From positions 1-7,652 of the forward strand of contig JAVEEB010000312.1 in the NCBI GenBank assembly GCA_030840665.1: DNA of 7,652 nt, written 5' to 3'. Shown here piece by piece: positions 5,641-7,652 of the stretch (positions are counted from its first letter, which is position 1; each line of letters begins with the position of its first letter). The notes below the pieces were generated by a model. The model was not told the origin of the DNA. It saw nothing but the letters and a program-made list of their open reading frames with translations, and did not search any database. The stretch is from Frankiaceae bacterium. GTDB lineage: Bacteria; Actinomycetota; Actinomycetes; JAVEEB01. A program made the translations under genes and the position numbers.

Positions 5641-6252
5641 ATGACGACACCGGACGACCCCAACGCTCAGGGCTGGAACGCGCCACCACCGGTGCCGCCC
5701 GCCGAGGGACAGCAGCCGCCGCCCTACGGTCAGCAGGCGTACGGCCAGCCCCCACAGGCGCCGCCGCCGTACGGTCAGCCGCCGCAGCCGTACGTCCAGC
5801 AGCCGGCCCCGTACCCGCAGCCCGGCGCCTACCCGCAGATGGGTTACCCGGCCGCGTCGATGGACACGGGAATCCCGGGCTCCGTCAAGACCGTGTCCGT
5901 CCTGATGTTCATCAGCGCCGGGTTCGGGATCCTCGGCTCGCTGCTCATCATCTTCGGTGCCTCCGCTGTCAACGCCCTCGGCGCGAAGACCATCTCCGGG
6001 TTGCTGGTGTTCTTCGCGGTCATCATCCTGGCCATCAGTGCCTTGGAAATCGTGGTGGGGCTCAAGATTCGCGTGGGGGAGAACTGGGCGCGAGTCACCG
6101 GGATCGTCCTCACCGCGATCAGTGCGCTCTTCCAGCTCAGCCAACTCAGCAGGAGCGGCGGCAACATCATCGGGCTCGCGCTGTCGGCCCTGATCCTGTA
6201 CTTCCTCATCTGGGAGCCGAAGGCCAAGGCGTTTTTCGCCGCCCACAAATAG
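5641..6252 (+). CDS. Pro/Gln/Tyr-rich four-TM membrane protein of unknown function
   Basis: A 203-residue protein with two parts. Residues 1-70 are a low-complexity cytoplasmic tail of Pro, Gln, Tyr and Gly with repeated PPPYGQ units. Residues 82-191 hold four predicted membrane segments: about 82-107 (VKTVSVLMFISAGFGILGS on), 117-141, 150-168 and 175-191, ending in the polar tail WEPKAKAFFAAHK. Such Pro-rich N-terminal tails on small tetraspan proteins are common in actinobacteria and usually annotated only as hypothetical or DUF membrane proteins. The conserved-looking loop LKIRVGENWARV lies between segments two and three. The start is fixed by the GGGAGGA site. It has its own promoter and is followed by hairpins, so it is probably a single-gene transcript. 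I do not recognise a function; scaffold or interaction roles for the tail are speculation. Confidence 0.85.
   Translation: MTTPDDPNAQGWNAPPPVPPAEGQQPPPYGQQAYGQPPQAPPPYGQPPQPYVQQPAPYPQPGAYPQMGYPAASMDTGIPGSVKTVSVLMFISAGFGILGSLLIIFGASAVNALGAKTISGLLVFFAVIILAISALEIVVGLKIRVGENWARVTGIVLTAISALFQLSQLSRSGGNIIGLALSALILYFLIWEPKAKAFFAAHK
5680..5850 (+). repeat. Pro-Tyr-Gly-Gln low-complexity repeat coding for the N-terminal tail
   Basis: Residues 14-70 of the membrane protein are imperfect repeats of the type PPPYGQ/AYGQPPQ/PPPYGQPPQ/YVQQPAPYPQ. At DNA level CCGTACGGTCAG-like units recur (near 5719, 5767), so the tract can gain or lose units by slippage. Confidence 0.7.
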
Positions 6253-6271
6253 GTGATCCGCGCCACGCGGT

Positions 6272-6301
6272 GCGACGCGGCAGTTCAGCCACGCGCGTCG
6301 C
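6272..6301 (+). terminator. First hairpin after the tetraspan gene, possible weak terminator
   Basis: GCGACGCG (6272-6279) and CGCGTCGC (6294-6301) are perfect 8-bp arms with a 14-base loop, starting 19 bases after the stop codon at 6252. No U-tract follows. It may act together with the stronger hairpin just downstream. Confidence 0.35.
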
Positions 6302-6311
6302 GTCGGTGTCT

Positions 6312-6346
6312 GCGCGTCCCGGCGGGCCAAGCCCGCCGGGGCGCGC
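6312..6346 (+). terminator. Strong 16-bp hairpin, probable terminator before hisI
   Basis: GCGCGTCCCGGCGGGC (6312-6327), a three-base CAA loop, then GCCCGCCGGGGCGCGC (6331-6346): every pair matches except one G-U wobble. It lies between the tetraspan gene and the hisI start. There is no run of T, but U-less I-shaped terminators are accepted in actinobacteria. The very short loop and high stability favour a transcription end over a regulatory RNA. Confidence 0.6.
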
Positions 6347-6386
6347 TGCGCGTCGATACCCGCGCGCGTGAACCGCGACTGCACGG

Positions 6387-6392
6387 CACAAT
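6387..6392 (+). promoter_or_regulatory. Possible leaderless -10 box of hisI-trpE
   Basis: CACAAT (four of six bases match TATAAT) ends 6 bases before the hisI ATG at 6399, the same spacing as the hisF promoter. There is no Shine-Dalgarno and no clear -35. The strong hairpin upstream makes a separate hisI promoter likely. Confidence 0.4.
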
Positions 6393-6398
6393 GACGCC

Positions 6399-6794
6399 AT
6401 GCCGAACGCTTCCCGCACGCCCGCCGACCAGTCCGACCTCGACCCGGGTATCGCCGCTCGCCTCAAGCGCGACGCGAACGGCCTGTTCGCCGCCGTCGTG
6501 CAGCAGCACGACACCGGCGAGGTGTTGATGCTTGCCTGGATGGATGACGAGGCGCTGCACCGCTCACTGACCACGGGACGCGCCACCTACTACAGCCGCA
6601 GCCGCCAGGAGTACTGGGTCAAGGGCGAGACGTCCGGCAACCCCCAGTGGGTGAAGTCGGCCGCCCTCGATTGCGACGGCGACGCCATCCTCCTGCGGGT
6701 CGACCAGCGGGGCGTTGCCTGCCACACCGGCACGCGGACGTGCTGGGACTCGGGAGATCTGCAGGCTGTCGTGGTCACGCCGAGCGCCGGATGA
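6399..6794 (+). CDS. hisI: Phosphoribosyl-AMP cyclohydrolase HisI
   Basis: HisI (131 residues) opens the purine ring of phosphoribosyl-AMP, the third step of histidine synthesis, as a cytosolic zinc- and magnesium-dependent homodimer. The signature is complete: [37 protein letters not shown] with D91, D93 and D95 for magnesium, and zinc cysteines C92, C108 and C115, with the 16- and 7-residue spacings of the archaeal enzymes. It is the stand-alone form without the HisE pyrophosphohydrolase domain, so hisE must be encoded elsewhere, as is usual in actinobacteria. The ATG follows a possible -10 box directly. The stop codon overlaps the trpE start as ATGA, so the two are translationally coupled. 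Confidence 0.97.
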   Translation: MPNASRTPADQSDLDPGIAARLKRDANGLFAAVVQQHDTGEVLMLAWMDDEALHRSLTTGRATYYSRSRQEYWVKGETSGNPQWVKSAALDCDGDAILLRVDQRGVACHTGTRTCWDSGDLQAVVVTPSAG

Positions 6795-7652
6795 CGGCCG
6801 CGGGGTTCGTGCCCGACCGCGAGGCCTATTCCGGGCTGGCCGCCGACTATGCCGTGGTGCCCGTGACGCGCAAGCTGTTCGCCGACGCCGAGACGCCCGT
6901 CGGCGTCTACCGCAAGCTCGCCGGCGGCCCTCGCACGTTCCTCCTCGAGAGCGCCGAACACGGCCGGGTCTGGTCGCGCTATTCGTTCATCGGCGTCCGC
7001 TGCGCGGCACTGCTCACCGCCGTCGACGGTGACGCCGTCTGGCACGGCGATCCGCCCCCCGGGGTGCCGACCAGCGGCGACCCGCTGGCGGCGTTGCGCG
7101 CCACCTCCGTGCAGTTGCGGGCACCGAGCATCGTCGGCATGCCGCCGCTGATGGGCGGCCTGGTGGGCTACCTGTCGTACGACATCGTTCGTCGTCTCGA
7201 ACGACTGCCCGAGTTGACGATCGACGACCTGCACCTGCCCGAGCTGGCGATGATGCTGGCGACCGACCTCGCGGTGATCGACCACGTCGAAGGCACGATC
7301 CTGCTGGTCGCCAACACGTTCCCCGGCCGGGATGTCGGTGCGTCCTACGACGACGCGGTGGCTCGCCTCGACGCGATGACGGCGGCGCTCGCGGCGCCGT
7401 CGCAGCCACATCTCGCCGTGCCGGGTGCGGGGATGCCGACGTTCACCGTCACGGAGCCCGACGGCGGCTACCAGGCCGCCGTCGAGACGGTGAAGGAAGA
7501 GATCCGGGCGGGGGAGGCGTTCCAGATCGTCGTCTCGCAGCGCTTCGAAGTCGCGACCACCGTGGATCCGCTCGACGTGTATCGCGCGCTGCGGGTCAGT
7601 AATCCCAGTCCCTACATGTATTTGCTGCGTTTCGACGACCACGACGTCGTCG
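6791..7652 (+). CDS. trpE: Anthranilate synthase component I TrpE, 5' part
   Basis: The first 287 residues of TrpE, cut by the right edge of the window. With the TrpG glutaminase it turns chorismate and ammonia into anthranilate, the first step of tryptophan synthesis. Seen are the N-terminal domain with the LLES motif (51-54) and SRYSFIG, part of the tryptophan feedback site, the [11 protein letters not shown] strand (121-131), and the start of the chorismate-binding domain: a [26 protein letters not shown] block (about 227-252) and [13 protein letters not shown] (271-283). ATG 6791 overlaps the hisI stop; no separate promoter is visible. Presence of LLES and NPSPYMY suggests the enzyme is feedback inhibited by tryptophan. 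PabB and other chorismate enzymes are close relatives, but the motifs and the hisI context favour TrpE. The catalytic C-terminal half is outside the window. Confidence 0.95.
   Translation, partial: MTAAGFVPDREAYSGLAADYAVVPVTRKLFADAETPVGVYRKLAGGPRTFLLESAEHGRVWSRYSFIGVRCAALLTAVDGDAVWHGDPPPGVPTSGDPLAALRATSVQLRAPSIVGMPPLMGGLVGYLSYDIVRRLERLPELTIDDLHLPELAMMLATDLAVIDHVEGTILLVANTFPGRDVGASYDDAVARLDAMTAALAAPSQPHLAVPGAGMPTFTVTEPDGGYQAAVETVKEEIRAGEAFQIVVSQRFEVATTVDPLDVYRALRVSNPSPYMYLLRFDDHDVV

Noticed and set aside
5680..5850. The repeated CCGTACGGTCAG-like units considered as a CRISPR or non-coding repeat array
   Set aside because: Units are short, uneven and in frame, and encode a Pro/Tyr/Gln tail typical of actinobacterial membrane proteins.
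4800..6371. A 523-codon plus-strand frame across the toxin and tetraspan genes
   Set aside because: It is out of frame with two well-supported genes and has the Arg/Ala/Pro composition of a shifted GC-rich frame.
4759..6384. A 541-codon open frame on the minus strand opposite the toxin and tetraspan genes
   Set aside because: It is Arg/Gly/Val-rich, shows no recognisable motif and spans several genes and promoters on the other strand.
6590..7642. A 350-codon minus-strand open frame opposite hisI and trpE
   Set aside because: It lies fully antisense to two unmistakable enzymes and has no motif of its own.

Overview
The window is high-GC DNA with GTG and ATG starts, very short or 4-base gene overlaps, and several TANNNT -10 boxes placed 6-7 bases in front of a start codon (leaderless transcripts). 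Together with the gene families this points to an actinobacterium (Actinomycetota). I cannot name genus or species. Its backbone is a histidine/tryptophan biosynthesis locus (RidA-like gene, hisF, hisI, trpE) interrupted by accessory genes.

Layout. 1-185: 3' end of a RidA/YjgF-like gene. 203-1891: a secreted lipoprotein built from three tandem copies of a four-cysteine domain that I do not recognise. 1892-2749 (minus): a phytanoyl-CoA dioxygenase-family Fe(II)/2-oxoglutarate oxygenase, convergent with the lipoprotein gene with no intergenic base. 2750-2895: a divergent control region with a leaderless hisF promoter. 2896-3669: hisF. 3662-4375: a two-TM protein with a DUF4190-like N-terminus and a septum-formation-like extracellular domain, overlapping hisF by 8 bases. 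4378-5562: an autonomous toxin-antitoxin operon (MbcA/Xre-type antitoxin plus RES-domain toxin) with its own leaderless promoter and a palindrome that looks like the autoregulatory operator. 5641-6252: a Pro/Gln/Tyr-rich four-TM membrane protein with its own promoter and a strong Shine-Dalgarno. 6253-6398: an intergenic region with two hairpins, one an almost perfect 16-bp stem that probably ends transcription. 6399-6794: hisI. 6791 to the window edge: trpE, overlapping hisI by ATGA.

How they work together. HisI (phosphoribosyl-AMP cyclohydrolase) and HisF (cyclase subunit of IGP synthase) are two steps of histidine synthesis, and TrpE begins the tryptophan branch from chorismate. hisI-trpE is translationally coupled. 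The RES/Xre pair is a self-contained unit: by family the toxin depletes NAD+ and the antitoxin neutralises it and represses the operon. The most interesting items are the triple-repeat lipoprotein, the toxin-antitoxin module inside the amino-acid locus with its palindromic operator, the apparent loss of a conserved Ser in the RES toxin, and the missing catalytic Arg in the RidA-like protein. I saw no tRNA, rRNA, CRISPR array, transposase or attachment site.
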